NCBI GenBank assembly: GCA_947493165.1 | Contig: CANLPY010000001.1 | Coordinates: forward strand, 310,001-374,000 | Length of the DNA: 64,000 nt | Origin: an uncultured Erythrobacter sp. | GTDB taxonomy: Bacteria > Pseudomonadota > Alphaproteobacteria > Sphingomonadales > Sphingomonadaceae | Direction of reading: 5' to 3' | Shown: positions 54,039 through 63,453 of the stretch, piece by piece | Numbering within the stretch: the stretch's first letter is position 1 | How the letters are laid out: each line of letters starts with the position of its first letter | The notes under the pieces: generated by a model | Told to the model about the DNA's origin: nothing | The model's database searches: none | Seen by the model: the letters and a program-made list of their open reading frames with translations, nothing else | Made by a program: the position numbers and the translations under genes

Positions 54039-55361
54039 TTAGAGCGTTTCGTATTGTCCGAATTCTTTCGGGTTTAGCCGGACAGTCAGTTGGCGCAAGG
54101 GTCCGTCGTCCCCTTCCCCTGCCTCGTTTTCCTCCAACACATCGCCATGCGCATGAAGCCATGCGATACGTCGTCCATCGCTTGCCGGGATAGTGACGGT
54201 AATCTCGCGCGCTTTCTTGGTAAGCGTGTCGGCGACCACGGCGAGCAAATCGTTCACGCCTTCTCCAGTCATTGCAGAGATCGCCGTGGCATCAGGTGTA
54301 GCTGCGGCAAGATCACGCATTTCGTCCGCCCGTTCCGATGCCGCCAAATCAATTTTGTTCCAAACCTCAAGCATCGGAATGTCGCTCGCACCGGTTTCGG
54401 GGTCGACTACGTCAAGTTCGCCAAGTACCTGCAGTACCTGACGCTTTTGCGCGCTGTTTGCTGCGTTAGACATATCGCGGACGTGCAAGATAATGTCTGC
54501 ACCAGTCACCTCTTCTAAGGTGGCGCGGAACGCAGCGACCAATTGGGTCGGCAGGTCTGAAATAAAGCCAACGGTATCGGAGAGGATTGCCTTTTCAACA
54601 CCGGGCATACTGATCGCTCGCATCGTCGGATCAAGAGTAGCAAAGAGTAGATCTTCTGCCATCACTTCGGCGCCGGTTAAGCGATTGAACAGCGTCGATT
54701 TTCCAGCGTTTGTATATCCGACTAAAGCGATAACAGGCCAAGGCGCCCTTCCCCGCCGGTCACGGTGCAATTGACGGGTCTTGCGGACCTGCTCCAATTC
54801 ACGGCGTAACCGGCCCATCCGCTGGCGGATCATCCGCCTGTCAGCCTCAATCTGGGTTTCGCCAGGACCGCCTAAAAACCCGAAACCACCGCGCTGTCGT
54901 TCGAGGTGGGTCCAACTGCGCACAAGACGGCTCTGCTGGTAATCTAGATGCGCGAGCTCCACCTGAAGGCGGCCCTCTGCCGTCGCCGCGCGCTCGCCAA
55001 AGATTTCTAGGATAAGGCCTGTGCGGTCGATCACCTTGCGTTTGAGCTTATCTTCGAGATTGCGCTGCTGGATCGGCGAAAGCGCGCCATCAACGATGAT
55101 GAGTTCTGCCTCGTGTTGCTCGCACCAGGCCTTGATATTCTCAACCTGCCCAGAGCCGAACAACGTGTTGGGCTGCATCTGACGGACGGTGAGAACTTCG
55201 GAATGGGCAATGACAACGCCAATCGCGAGCGCCAGCCCTTGCGCCTCTGCTAACCGTTCGGCCGCATCCAGATCATATCGCAGCGTCCTGATATCTGGAC
55301 ACAGCACAAGGGCTCGCGCACCGCGAGTTACCTCATCCTGTAAATCATCATCGAAACTCAG
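54039..55361 (-). CDS. hflX: GTPase HflX
   Basis: The HflX N-terminal domain ([40 protein letters not shown]) is followed by [16 protein letters not shown] and a GTPase domain with [17 protein letters not shown] (G1), [17 protein letters not shown] and NKID. HflX splits stalled ribosomes. The first standard start in frame is a GTG at 55307, but residues [13 protein letters not shown], typical of HflX N-termini, lie upstream of it. The frame starts after an in-frame TGA, and the only start upstream is a CTG at 55361, placed as CTGA over the hfq stop with GAGGA close before it. I annotate from the CTG (440 residues). Confidence 0.85.
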   Translation of the reverse strand: MSFDDDLQDEVTRGARALVLCPDIRTLRYDLDAAERLAEAQGLALAIGVVIAHSEVLTVRQMQPNTLFGSGQVENIKAWCEQHEAELIIVDGALSPIQQRNLEDKLKRKVIDRTGLILEIFGERAATAEGRLQVELAHLDYQQSRLVRSWTHLERQRGGFGFLGGPGETQIEADRRMIRQRMGRLRRELEQVRKTRQLHRDRRGRAPWPVIALVGYTNAGKSTLFNRLTGAEVMAEDLLFATLDPTMRAISMPGVEKAILSDTVGFISDLPTQLVAAFRATLEEVTGADIILHVRDMSNAANSAQKRQVLQVLGELDVVDPETGASDIPMLEVWNKIDLAASERADEMRDLAAATPDATAISAMTGEGVNDLLAVVADTLTKKAREITVTIPASDGRRIAWLHAHGDVLEENEAGEGDDGPLRQLTVRLNPKEFGQYETL

Positions 55362-55909
55362 AGGTCTTCCTCATCTTCGTGCTCGCTAAGATCTACTGGA
55401 CCAGCTGGCTGAATCGTCGAAACTGCGTGTTTGTATGCCAGTTGGACGGCTCCATCGCGCTCAAGAAGCATGCAGAAAAGATCGTATGAAGCGATCCGTC
55501 CCTGTAGCATTACTCCGTTCACTAGGAACATCGTGACCTGCACTTCGCTTTCGCTGACGCGGTTCAGAAACACATCTTGCAAGAGGCGCTGTTTTTTATT
55601 GCCCGCGCGGATTTGAAACTGATCAGCGTCAACGTGAGTGCCAGGCATGATCGTCGAGATCGCGTGCTTGTACACAAGCTGCGATTGCCCATCACGGCGT
55701 AGCAAAATCGAAAAATTGTCAAACCATGTAACAATCCCTTGTAATTTCACGCCTTTTACCAAGAACATAGTGACCGGCACCTTGTTCTTTCGCAGCAAAT
55801 TTAAGAATGCATCTTGCAAATTGGTTTGCTTCGTTTCCGTCGCAGACGCCTGCTCTGACGCAGCTCGCTCGCTTGGCGGACGGGGGGAAAGAGTTCGCCC
55901 ATCGGACAT
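55358..55909 (-). CDS. hfq: tandem-domain Hfq RNA chaperone
   Basis: A protein of 183 residues in which two Sm-like Hfq domains follow each other, where the family is normally a single domain of 70-100 residues. Domain 1 (about 30-89) has [31 protein letters not shown] and YKHAIST. Domain 2 (about 109-168) has [33 protein letters not shown] and YKHAVST. The Arg/Lys rim of domain 1 is replaced by SESE in domain 2, and the distal-face Lys becomes Met. A Ser/Glu-rich N-terminal tail and an acidic C-terminal tail flank them. Hfq binds small RNAs; a trimer of such chains could form the six-fold ring. hflX is coupled downstream. Confidence 0.94.
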   Translation of the reverse strand: MSDGRTLSPRPPSERAASEQASATETKQTNLQDAFLNLLRKNKVPVTMFLVKGVKLQGIVTWFDNFSILLRRDGQSQLVYKHAISTIMPGTHVDADQFQIRAGNKKQRLLQDVFLNRVSESEVQVTMFLVNGVMLQGRIASYDLFCMLLERDGAVQLAYKHAVSTIQPAGPVDLSEHEDEEDL

Positions 55910-56076
55910 TGTTGATGCTCCATTTTTTCTTGGCAGCCCTTTTTAGGGTCCGCAATCTGGCTCGAGACAGCCCACCCGCCTCAAATCCGCGTGGTATACA
56001 TATGGCAATTGCTGCGCTTGCGAGCAATGCTTGAATTTGATGTAATTTTTGCGTCAGTCACATGGCAATTGTCGAC

Positions 56077-56090
56077 AATTTGAGTAAATC
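56077..56090. repeat. 14-base palindrome in the ntrX-hfq gap
   Basis: AATTGTCGACAATT is a perfect palindrome 23 bases past the ntrX stop in the 204-base gap before hfq. A 10-base direct repeat ATGGCAATTG occurs at 56002-56011 and 56072-56081, partly overlapping it. No intrinsic terminator or T run is seen. On the minus strand a poor sigma-70-like pair can be drawn (TTGCCA and TTACAT, 17-base spacer), so the hfq promoter may lie here. Confidence 0.4.
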
Positions 56091-56113
56091 AACAATTCCT
56101 TCAGCCAATTCGA

Positions 56114-57502
56114 TCAGTCTTTTCGCGCGGATTCCCGCCGTTCAGCCATTCCTAAAAGCTTGAGCTTGCGGTGCAATGCTGATCTTTCCATGCCGATAAA
56201 GGTCGCTGTTTTTGAAATATTGCCTGAAAAACGGCGGATTTGAATGGTCAGATATTCGCGTTCAAAACTTTCCCTTGCCTCACGCAAGGGCGCACCCATC
56301 ATTGCCGAAAAGCCTTGCCCCGAGGCAGAAAAATCACTGCCTGTTATTTCGCTCGGCAGCATATCTGGATCCACCGCCTGAAGTTTTTCACGAGGGGTCA
56401 TAATGATTGTACGCTCGACAACGTTTCGCAGTTGTCGGACATTTCCTGGCCAATCATATGCTTGCAGAGCGCCCATCGCATCTTCAGTGATTTCCGGCGG
56501 CGCAATGCCTTGATCGGTTGAATAGCGAGTGAAGAAATGTTCCGCCAAGGCTGGAATGTCATCACGCCGCTCGGAAAGCGACGGGATAGCAATCGGAACA
56601 ACATTGAGCCTGTAAAAGAGGTCTTCGCGAAACCGCTTCTCTTCCATTTCTGCGGCAAGATCGCGCGACGATGCAGAGACCACGCGAACATCCACTCCGA
56701 TTTGGCGACTGCCCCCTACCCTAACGAAGCTCTGCTCAGTTAACACGCGCAGAATTCGAGCCTGTGTGGCCATTGGCATGTCGGCAATCTCATCCAAGAA
56801 TAACGTGCCGCCGTCGGCCAATTCTAACAGGCCAGGGCGAACCTGCTTTCCGTCTGATTCCTCTCCGAACAATTCTTTTTCAAATCGGTCCGCTGTGATG
56901 CGTGCAGAATTGACCGTGACAAAAGCGCTTTCGGCGCGGGGGCTCCAAGAATGCAGCAATCGCGCCGCAATCTCTTTGCCGGCTCCCGCTGGCCCTGTGA
57001 TCATGACGCGGCTGCCAGTATTTGCGACGCGCTTCAAGGTCGCACGCACGGCGTTAATTGCGGAAGAGTTACCCGTAAATTCAGCGCCTTCAACGCTGCC
57101 TTCTCTCAGCCTCGAATTTTCGCGCCGCAATCGCTCAGTTTCCGTCGCGCGTTCGACCAGAAGCAGCAAGCGCTCAGCTTCGAACGGCTTTTCGATGAAG
57201 TCCATGGCTCCGCGGCTGACGGCGGATACGGCGGTGTCGATATTGCCGTGGCCTGAAAAGATAATGACAGGCAAATTCGGTTCGCGAACCTTGATCGCGT
57301 CAAGCAGTTCAAGCCCGTCCATCTCACTCCCGTGCAGCCACACATCGAGCAAGACTAGGCTTGGCCTGCGATCATCTATAGCTGCCAACGCCTGCGTGCT
57401 ATCAGCGGCGGTCCGGCAGTCGTATCCTTCATCGCCGAGTACGCCAGAGACGAGATCGCGAATGTCGCGTTCATCGTCAACTACAAGGATTTCGATCGCC
57501 AT
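56114..57502 (-). CDS. ntrX: nitrogen response regulator NtrX
   Basis: A protein of 462 residues. The receiver domain has phospho-acceptor D53 (LVLLDVW) and the K of KPFEAERLLLLV. The AAA+ domain has GPAGAGKE (170-177) and FLDEIADMP. The sigma-54-contacting GAFTGA loop is absent: the region after LFGEE reads SDGKQVRPGLLE. The Fis-type C-terminus (GNISKTATFIGMERSALHRKLKLLG) is intact. NtrX is the partner of NtrY. NtrX proteins of related bacteria also lack GAFTGA, so it probably regulates without sigma-54. Confidence 0.94.
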   Translation of the reverse strand: MAIEILVVDDERDIRDLVSGVLGDEGYDCRTAADSTQALAAIDDRRPSLVLLDVWLHGSEMDGLELLDAIKVREPNLPVIIFSGHGNIDTAVSAVSRGAMDFIEKPFEAERLLLLVERATETERLRRENSRLREGSVEGAEFTGNSSAINAVRATLKRVANTGSRVMITGPAGAGKEIAARLLHSWSPRAESAFVTVNSARITADRFEKELFGEESDGKQVRPGLLELADGGTLFLDEIADMPMATQARILRVLTEQSFVRVGGSRQIGVDVRVVSASSRDLAAEMEEKRFREDLFYRLNVVPIAIPSLSERRDDIPALAEHFFTRYSTDQGIAPPEITEDAMGALQAYDWPGNVRQLRNVVERTIIMTPREKLQAVDPDMLPSEITGSDFSASGQGFSAMMGAPLREARESFEREYLTIQIRRFSGNISKTATFIGMERSALHRKLKLLGMAERRESARKD

Positions 57503-57566
57503 TATTGGCTTCTCCCGGGGGTTTGGTTGGGGATATTAAAAGGGGAATTTGGGGCCGATAGCTGGG

Positions 57567-59792
57567 TCATACTGGCTCGCTTTCTGCGATCTGAGGGTCT
57601 CGAGCGAAACGCATGACAACGCGCGTGCCGCCGCTATCGGCTGCAGCAAAGCTCATATCGCCGCCATGCTCGTCTACAATTTTATTTACGATCGCTAGGC
57701 CCAGCCCAGTGCCTTTCTCGCGCGTCGTCATATAGGGTTCAAGGATGCGTTCGCGCTCTTGCGGCAAGCCTATCCCGTTGTCCTCAATGGCTATTGTCAG
57801 CATGTGGTCGTCTGCTGACATCTCAACAGCCACTCGGCCGCGATAATCGGGCTCTGCATTGGTCAACCGTGTCTCTACCGCTTCAACCGCGTTCTTAAGC
57901 ACATTGGTCATCGCTTGGCCGACTTGGTGACGATCGCAATTGATGATCTTGTGTACCTCATCGTTATGCTTCAGCCCATCGTGAGAGAGCGAGAAGTTGA
58001 CTTGAGGGTGTGCGACTTCTTGCAGGAACAACGATTGGCGAACGAGGTCTAGAGCGTCTTCATTGCGAAAAACGGGCTTAGGAAGGCGTGCAAAAGACGA
58101 AAACTCGTCGACCATTTTGCGCAGGTCACCAACCTGTCTCACGATTGTATTGGTCAATTCATCGAACAGTTCGCCATCACTTTCGATTTGCTTTCGGTAC
58201 CGGCGTTTTAGTCGCTCTGTAGCCAGTTGAATGGGGGTGAGTGGATTCTTGATTTCGTGCGCAATGCGCCGGGCAACGTCAGACCAGGCGGCTTGCCGCT
58301 GGTCGAGCAATTGACGTGTGATGTCCTCAAACGTGATGACGTAACCGCTGGTTCCCGGCGCAATTTTGACCGCCAGAGTGAGCAATTCCGCACCCTTGGC
58401 ATGGGTGACGATGCCGCTTTCTTGACCAGCACTAAGCAATGCGCAGATTTCCGGCGACAGTTCATCAAGCGAACTGCCCACCAGATCCTTCACTTCCTCG
58501 CCGGCGAGAAATTCCTGTGCTGAGCTGTTCATAAGGGTCACGCGACTTTCGCTATCGACGGAAATAACGCCCGCTGTGACGGATTCCAGCACGGCTTCGG
58601 TAAACATACGCCGATCATCGATCTGACGGTTAGCGTTGACGAGCGCGTCAGTCTGTTTCTCCAATTGAGCAGTCATGCGGTTAAAGGCGCGGTTTAGGAG
58701 CCCGATTTCGTCAGCCCCTGTGCGTCCTTCCACTCGCAACGCGAAGTTGCCCTGCCCCACTTTGCGGGCTGCCCCGACCAGATCAGTCAACGGCTCAACC
58801 TGCCGGTCGGCAAATCGTAGGGCAAACCAGATTGCAAGTCCGACCAGCAAAAGGCTGACAGCGACCAGAGCCATGTTGAAGCGCAGTTGCAGCGCGCGAG
58901 CATTGCGTGTGAGTGCATCATAGCTGCTGGTGACTGACTGCGCTTTTTCCCAATAATTGAAGGACGCTGCCTCAGGCGTGCGCGCATTGTAGAGGTAAAT
59001 GCCGCTCTCTCGGTCAATCGGGGCGACCGCGACAATTCTGTCTGGGCTACCCTGCACCACAACCAGCTCGCCCTGATCCAATTGTTCAAGCGCCCGCTCG
59101 CTGAACTCCAGCGGGCTATTGTCTTCCATCAGATTCATGATGGCTGCTGTTCTAAGAGTGCCGTCATCAAGGCGTTGCAGAACTGCGCTTTCGGAAATCT
59201 CGCGAGCTTGCGCTTGAAAGGCATATCTGTCTGGAAAACGCTCGTCCGCAATCGAAATTCGTTCAAGAATGAACAGCATATCGCCTGCCATTGCGACAGT
59301 TTGCTGTTCAACATTGCGCTGATTTTGATCGTAGTAATTTTGTGCCAGCTCGTTTGCGTTTTCCATCAATCCGCGCGAGTCATCGCTGAACCAGAAATTC
59401 ACGCCGGATTGGAACAGAAACGCCGCAAAACCTGCGACTAAAAGTGTGGGAATGGCCGCGATGATCGAGAAGAAGAACACAAGCCGCACGTGCAGCCGCG
59501 CTGTGCTTCCCGCTGCCCGCCTGAGTGCTAGCCTGCGCCCAATTAGGACCAGCAATGCCATGGCGGGAACAAGCGTTGCCATTAGCAGGGTGGAGACCTG
59601 CATACTTGGCAAGAGCTCGCCATCGGTCGGAGCGTTTGAGAAAGCGAACCATGTTGCCCAAAGGGCGAGCATCAGCATCACGGCTGAAACGAGCTCTAGC
59701 CAGAAGAAAATATTAGCGCGCCGCGATGCGACAACAAAGCGTCGCCACCAACGGGGGGATCGGTGAGAGGAATTGGCAAGAGCGCTGTCCAT
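57567..59792 (-). CDS. ntrY: nitrogen regulation sensor histidine kinase NtrY
   Basis: A protein of 741 residues. Membrane segments near the N-terminus (about 28-50, 66-88 and 97-120) precede a periplasmic sensor region, another membrane helix near 315 (MALVAVSLLLVGLAIWFAL), a HAMP linker, a PAS domain (about 390-490), and the kinase core with HEIKNPLTPIQLATERL (His 512). The ATPase has N- and G-boxes (NVLKNAVEAVETR, GTGLGLAIV). The stop is 64 bases before the ntrX start. It signals nitrogen or redox state to NtrX. Confidence 0.94.
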   Translation of the reverse strand: MDSALANSSHRSPRWWRRFVVASRRANIFFWLELVSAVMLMLALWATWFAFSNAPTDGELLPSMQVSTLLMATLVPAMALLVLIGRRLALRRAAGSTARLHVRLVFFFSIIAAIPTLLVAGFAAFLFQSGVNFWFSDDSRGLMENANELAQNYYDQNQRNVEQQTVAMAGDMLFILERISIADERFPDRYAFQAQAREISESAVLQRLDDGTLRTAAIMNLMEDNSPLEFSERALEQLDQGELVVVQGSPDRIVAVAPIDRESGIYLYNARTPEAASFNYWEKAQSVTSSYDALTRNARALQLRFNMALVAVSLLLVGLAIWFALRFADRQVEPLTDLVGAARKVGQGNFALRVEGRTGADEIGLLNRAFNRMTAQLEKQTDALVNANRQIDDRRMFTEAVLESVTAGVISVDSESRVTLMNSSAQEFLAGEEVKDLVGSSLDELSPEICALLSAGQESGIVTHAKGAELLTLAVKIAPGTSGYVITFEDITRQLLDQRQAAWSDVARRIAHEIKNPLTPIQLATERLKRRYRKQIESDGELFDELTNTIVRQVGDLRKMVDEFSSFARLPKPVFRNEDALDLVRQSLFLQEVAHPQVNFSLSHDGLKHNDEVHKIINCDRHQVGQAMTNVLKNAVEAVETRLTNAEPDYRGRVAVEMSADDHMLTIAIEDNGIGLPQERERILEPYMTTREKGTGLGLAIVNKIVDEHGGDMSFAAADSGGTRVVMRFARDPQIAESEPV

Positions 59793-59851
59793 CGTTGCGG
59801 GTTTACAACGCTAGTGTTGCCAAAATGCAAGCCCAAACTGTTGCGCTTGCG

Positions 59852-61264
59852 TTAGACTGTTCTTGTGAAGCGATCGGGGTCGATCGAAAGGTCACCAATT
59901 CGTTTTCGCAGCGTATTGCGATTGATGCCAAGAAGTTTCGATGCACGAAGTTGATTTCCGCCAGTTTCCTCAAGTGCATGCTCAATCAATGGCTTTTCAA
60001 ACGCGGCCAATGCGGCGTGATAGATTGCGCCCGATCGCGGATTGTTTTCAGCAAGCCATTGATCAAGTGCGCCAGCAAATCCGCTTTGTTCTCCTGCCGC
60101 CCCCGGAGCTTTCTCGACTCCGATAATGTCCGCAAGGCTCGCCGCGTCGATCAAATCTTCGCGCGCCATCAATGCGAGCCGGTAGATCACATTGCGAAGT
60201 TCGCGCACATTGCCGCGCCAATTGCGTGCTTCGAGCATGGCAATTGCATCCTCAGCGAGTTGTCGACTTGGCAATCCATCTTCAGCTGCTTGAGCCAAAA
60301 AATGCTGGGACAGAACATCAATGTCTTCGCGTCGTTCGCGCAGTGGCGGCAATTCAATGGGAACCACATTTAGCCGGTAGAACAAATCTTCGCGAAACCG
60401 ACCATTTTCGATCATCGGGGCCAGATCGCGGTTCGTCGCAGCGATAATTCGCACATCAACGGCAATCTCTTGCCGCCCACCTACACGGCGAATTTGGCCA
60501 GACTGAAGCGCACGGAGGAGCCGCGTCTGCGCTTCTGCCGGCATGTCGCCGATCTCATCAAGAAACAATGTGCCGCCATTGGCTTGTTCAAATTTGCCGA
60601 TAGCTTGCGCGATGGCTCCGGTGAATGCGCCTTTCTCGTGTCCGAAAAGCTCACTTTCGATAAGGTCAGCCGGGATTGCCCCTGCATTGACTGCAACGAA
60701 GGGGCCGGTGCGACGCGAACCAAGTTCGTGAATGGCCTCAGCGACCAACTCTTTGCCGGTGCCGCTTTCGCCTGTGACCAGTACGGTCAAGTCGTTGCGC
60801 AAGACCCGCGTGATCATGCGGTAGACACCCTGCATCGCTTGGCTGCGACCTACCAGCGGCATTCCATCGCCTGCCGCCTCTGGTGCCGCCGGTGACTTTT
60901 GTCGCTGACCAACCGCTTGGCGCACAGCCTGCACGAGCTCGTCCAAATCGAATGGCTTTGGGAAGTACTCAAAAGCTTCGTTATCGCTCGCACGCACTGC
61001 TGTATCTAGCGTGTTTTGCGCAGATAGAACGATGATGGGCATCCCTGGTCCGCGCGCTTTCGCATCGCTCATAGTGCTCAGGCCGTCGCCATCTTCAAGC
61101 ATCACGTCTGTCAGCATCAGGCTGTACCCATCTTGATCCAGCAAACGGTTGCGTTCAGCGATGCTGCTACAACGATCTATCGAATAACCTTCGTCTTCAA
61201 GCGCGGCGATGATCACCGTGGCGATGGCGCTATCATCTTCGACCAGCAGGATCTTATCGCTCAT
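59852..61264 (-). CDS. ntrC: nitrogen regulation response regulator NtrC
   Basis: A protein of 470 residues. Receiver D53 ([14 protein letters not shown]), AAA+ domain with GESGTGKE (165-172), the sigma-54-contacting loop GAFTGA (212-217), FLDEIGDMP and a Fis-type C-terminus ([22 protein letters not shown]). It is the classical sigma-54 activator of nitrogen-assimilation genes, phosphorylated by NtrB. It overlaps ntrB by ATGA, unlike the ntrY-ntrX pair. Confidence 0.96.
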   Translation of the reverse strand: MSDKILLVEDDSAIATVIIAALEDEGYSIDRCSSIAERNRLLDQDGYSLMLTDVMLEDGDGLSTMSDAKARGPGMPIIVLSAQNTLDTAVRASDNEAFEYFPKPFDLDELVQAVRQAVGQRQKSPAAPEAAGDGMPLVGRSQAMQGVYRMITRVLRNDLTVLVTGESGTGKELVAEAIHELGSRRTGPFVAVNAGAIPADLIESELFGHEKGAFTGAIAQAIGKFEQANGGTLFLDEIGDMPAEAQTRLLRALQSGQIRRVGGRQEIAVDVRIIAATNRDLAPMIENGRFREDLFYRLNVVPIELPPLRERREDIDVLSQHFLAQAAEDGLPSRQLAEDAIAMLEARNWRGNVRELRNVIYRLALMAREDLIDAASLADIIGVEKAPGAAGEQSGFAGALDQWLAENNPRSGAIYHAALAAFEKPLIEHALEETGGNQLRASKLLGINRNTLRKRIGDLSIDPDRFTRTV

Positions 61265-62361
61265 GCACTTATTCCCTTATCGGCCACACGCATGTGGAGC
61301 CGGAAGTGCGTCAATCCTGCACGCGCATCGCGCTCATGACTGATCCTGCCGTTCATATCGCGCACCAACTTGCGGACGAGAGCAAGGCCTAGTCCTTGGC
61401 CTGACTTTTTGGAGGTTACGAACGGTTCAAAAACGTGATCGCGCAGAGCTTCATCAATCCCGTCACCATTGTCTGTAATAGTGATTTCAATCGGCAAGCG
61501 AACGCGCCGGCCCATACGGATCGCGTTGAATGCAAGGCCGCTAACGAACCGTGTTTGAACCGTGATCATTGGTTCCTGCGCCGATCGCGCAGCGTCCCTC
61601 GCGTTTGACATCAAGTTAATCAGAACTTGCTCTAAGGCATCACGATTGGCCAGCAGTGGGGGCAGTGAGGGATCAAATTCCTCTTTGAACTCTACGCCAT
61701 TCGAGCCCGCAGCACGCACCGTTGCAATGGCTGACCGAATGGCTTCATGCGGATTGCAAGGCGCAACAGGGTCGCTGTGCTTGCTTCCAAGCTGCTGCAT
61801 CCGATCAATTAGCCGCGCAATACGGTCCACCTCATCGGTGATCATACGCGCGAGCGGTTTGTCAGCATGTGACAGCTTTCGAGCGGCCAATTGACCTGCT
61901 CCGCGTATCGCAGACAGCGGGTTCTTTATTTCATGCGCGAGGATCGACGGTGCGCCAAAGGTTGCCTCGCTTGCCTCATCATCCCCGCCCGTATCGTCTC
62001 GGGCGCTTTCTGATAGTGTGAGAACTCTCCAGCCAGGATACCCCGACAGCGGTGAGATCGTCAGATTAAGCCGCTTTTCAGTGCCTCCGATGCGTAAGCT
62101 AACATCGCGCGCAACAACGGCATCGTCCGTCGCCATGATCCGCTCAAGCACACGGTCGTCGAGCAATTGAGCAACATCATGCACTAAATTGCCAATGAGC
62201 CTTTTGGAGCTTTGCCCCAACAGGTTTTCGGCCGCATGATTGGCTTCCGCAATCCGCGTTTCTGGGTCAATCAGGACGACAGCAAACAACAAGCCGCCAA
62301 TTTGAGCGGCAGCATCAGGTCTGTCAGCGTGCAACCTTGGCCGCTCCTGCGTCATGCTCAC
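61261..62361 (-). CDS. ntrB: nitrogen regulation sensor histidine kinase NtrB
   Basis: A protein of 366 residues from a GTG in the GTGA overlap with dusB (an ATG follows two codons on). It is cytoplasmic: no membrane helices. A PAS-like domain (about 20-120) is followed by HisKA ([20 protein letters not shown]143) and the ATPase with [19 protein letters not shown] and [12 protein letters not shown]. It phosphorylates NtrC and is governed by PII proteins in relatives. Confidence 0.95.
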   Translation of the reverse strand: MSMTQERPRLHADRPDAAAQIGGLLFAVVLIDPETRIAEANHAAENLLGQSSKRLIGNLVHDVAQLLDDRVLERIMATDDAVVARDVSLRIGGTEKRLNLTISPLSGYPGWRVLTLSESARDDTGGDDEASEATFGAPSILAHEIKNPLSAIRGAGQLAARKLSHADKPLARMITDEVDRIARLIDRMQQLGSKHSDPVAPCNPHEAIRSAIATVRAAGSNGVEFKEEFDPSLPPLLANRDALEQVLINLMSNARDAARSAQEPMITVQTRFVSGLAFNAIRMGRRVRLPIEITITDNGDGIDEALRDHVFEPFVTSKKSGQGLGLALVRKLVRDMNGRISHERDARAGLTHFRLHMRVADKGISA

Positions 62362-63374
62362 GCCGCTCGGCGGCGTAAGAACGGCTCATAGAAGCGTTCA
62401 ATTTCACCAAGAACTTGCTTGGGGTCATCAATGAAGTTGGCTTTGTTCCGAAATTCTGCAGAGCCATGCATGCCCTTCGTGTACCAACCGATGTGCTTGC
62501 GAGCCACTTTGGATCCAACTTCGCGGCCATAGTGATCAAGCATCCGTTGGTAATGCTCAACAAGTGTCTCATATTGCTCATCAAAGCTCGGCGATGAAAG
62601 CATCTCACCAGTGCGCCACCAGTGCATGACCTGGCCTAGTAACCACGGCTTTCCATAAGCGCCGCGGCCAATCATCAATCCGTCCGCGCCTGATTGTTCC
62701 AGCGCTGTGGCGGCATCATCAATCGTGCAGATGTCGCCGTTGACGATGACGGGAATGGAAACTGCCTCTTTCACCTTGCGGATGAAGGACCAGTCGGCAC
62801 TTCCTTTATACATCTGATTACGCGTACGCCCATGGACGGTGATCATTTTGACGCCAAGGTCTTCCGCGATCCGGGCCATTTCCGGTGCGTTGAGGCTGTC
62901 GTGGTCCCAGCCCATCCGCATTTTGACGGTTACTGGCACGTCGACCGCCTTTACGGTCGTTTCCATCAATTGGGTCGCGAGCGGGACTTCGCGCATCAAC
63001 GCACTGCCTGCCATGCCATTAGTGACTTTGCGAACGGGACAGCCGAAATTGATGTCGATGATGGATGCGCCGCGATCTTCGTTCAACTTGGCCGCTTCGC
63101 CCATGCTTTCAGGGTCGCAGCCGACCAATTGCATGGATACTGGCTCTTCGATCGGATCCCAAGCAGCCTTCTGGATCGATTGGCGCGTTTCACGAATCGC
63201 GGCCTGGCTGGCGATCATCTCTGTTACATTGAGGCCAGAGCCATACCGCCGCACAAGCGTGCGGAACGGCATATCGGTAACGCCGGTCATAGGCGCGAGC
63301 AGCACTGGGCTATCAATCCGAACTGGGCCGATATCGATGGGCTGACAAGCCGGAGGAGGTGGAAGAGCGGTCAT
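62358..63374 (-). CDS. dusB: tRNA-dihydrouridine synthase DusB
   Basis: A protein of 338 residues. The FMN TIM barrel begins [19 protein letters not shown]; the catalytic cysteine is in [20 protein letters not shown], with [19 protein letters not shown] and [15 protein letters not shown]. DusB (formerly NifR3) reduces uridine in the tRNA D loop. Its position directly before ntrB is the classic nifR3-ntrBC order. It is divergent from ispD with 79 bases between starts. Confidence 0.96.
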   Translation of the reverse strand: MTALPPPPACQPIDIGPVRIDSPVLLAPMTGVTDMPFRTLVRRYGSGLNVTEMIASQAAIRETRQSIQKAAWDPIEEPVSMQLVGCDPESMGEAAKLNEDRGASIIDINFGCPVRKVTNGMAGSALMREVPLATQLMETTVKAVDVPVTVKMRMGWDHDSLNAPEMARIAEDLGVKMITVHGRTRNQMYKGSADWSFIRKVKEAVSIPVIVNGDICTIDDAATALEQSGADGLMIGRGAYGKPWLLGQVMHWWRTGEMLSSPSFDEQYETLVEHYQRMLDHYGREVGSKVARKHIGWYTKGMHGSAEFRNKANFIDDPKQVLGEIERFYEPFLRRRAA

Positions 63375-63453
63375 TTGCAGGTCCGTGCCTAAAATTTAGG
63401 CAGCCCATAGTGCATTGCACAATCTGCGTCCAGACCTTAAGCGCGCTTGCACT

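Noticed and set aside
55981..56025. Possible sigma-54 promoter (GG-N10-GC, TGGCAATTGCTGCGC) in the ntrX-hfq gap
   Set aside because: It faces the plus strand, where no gene follows, and matches the TTGC half poorly.
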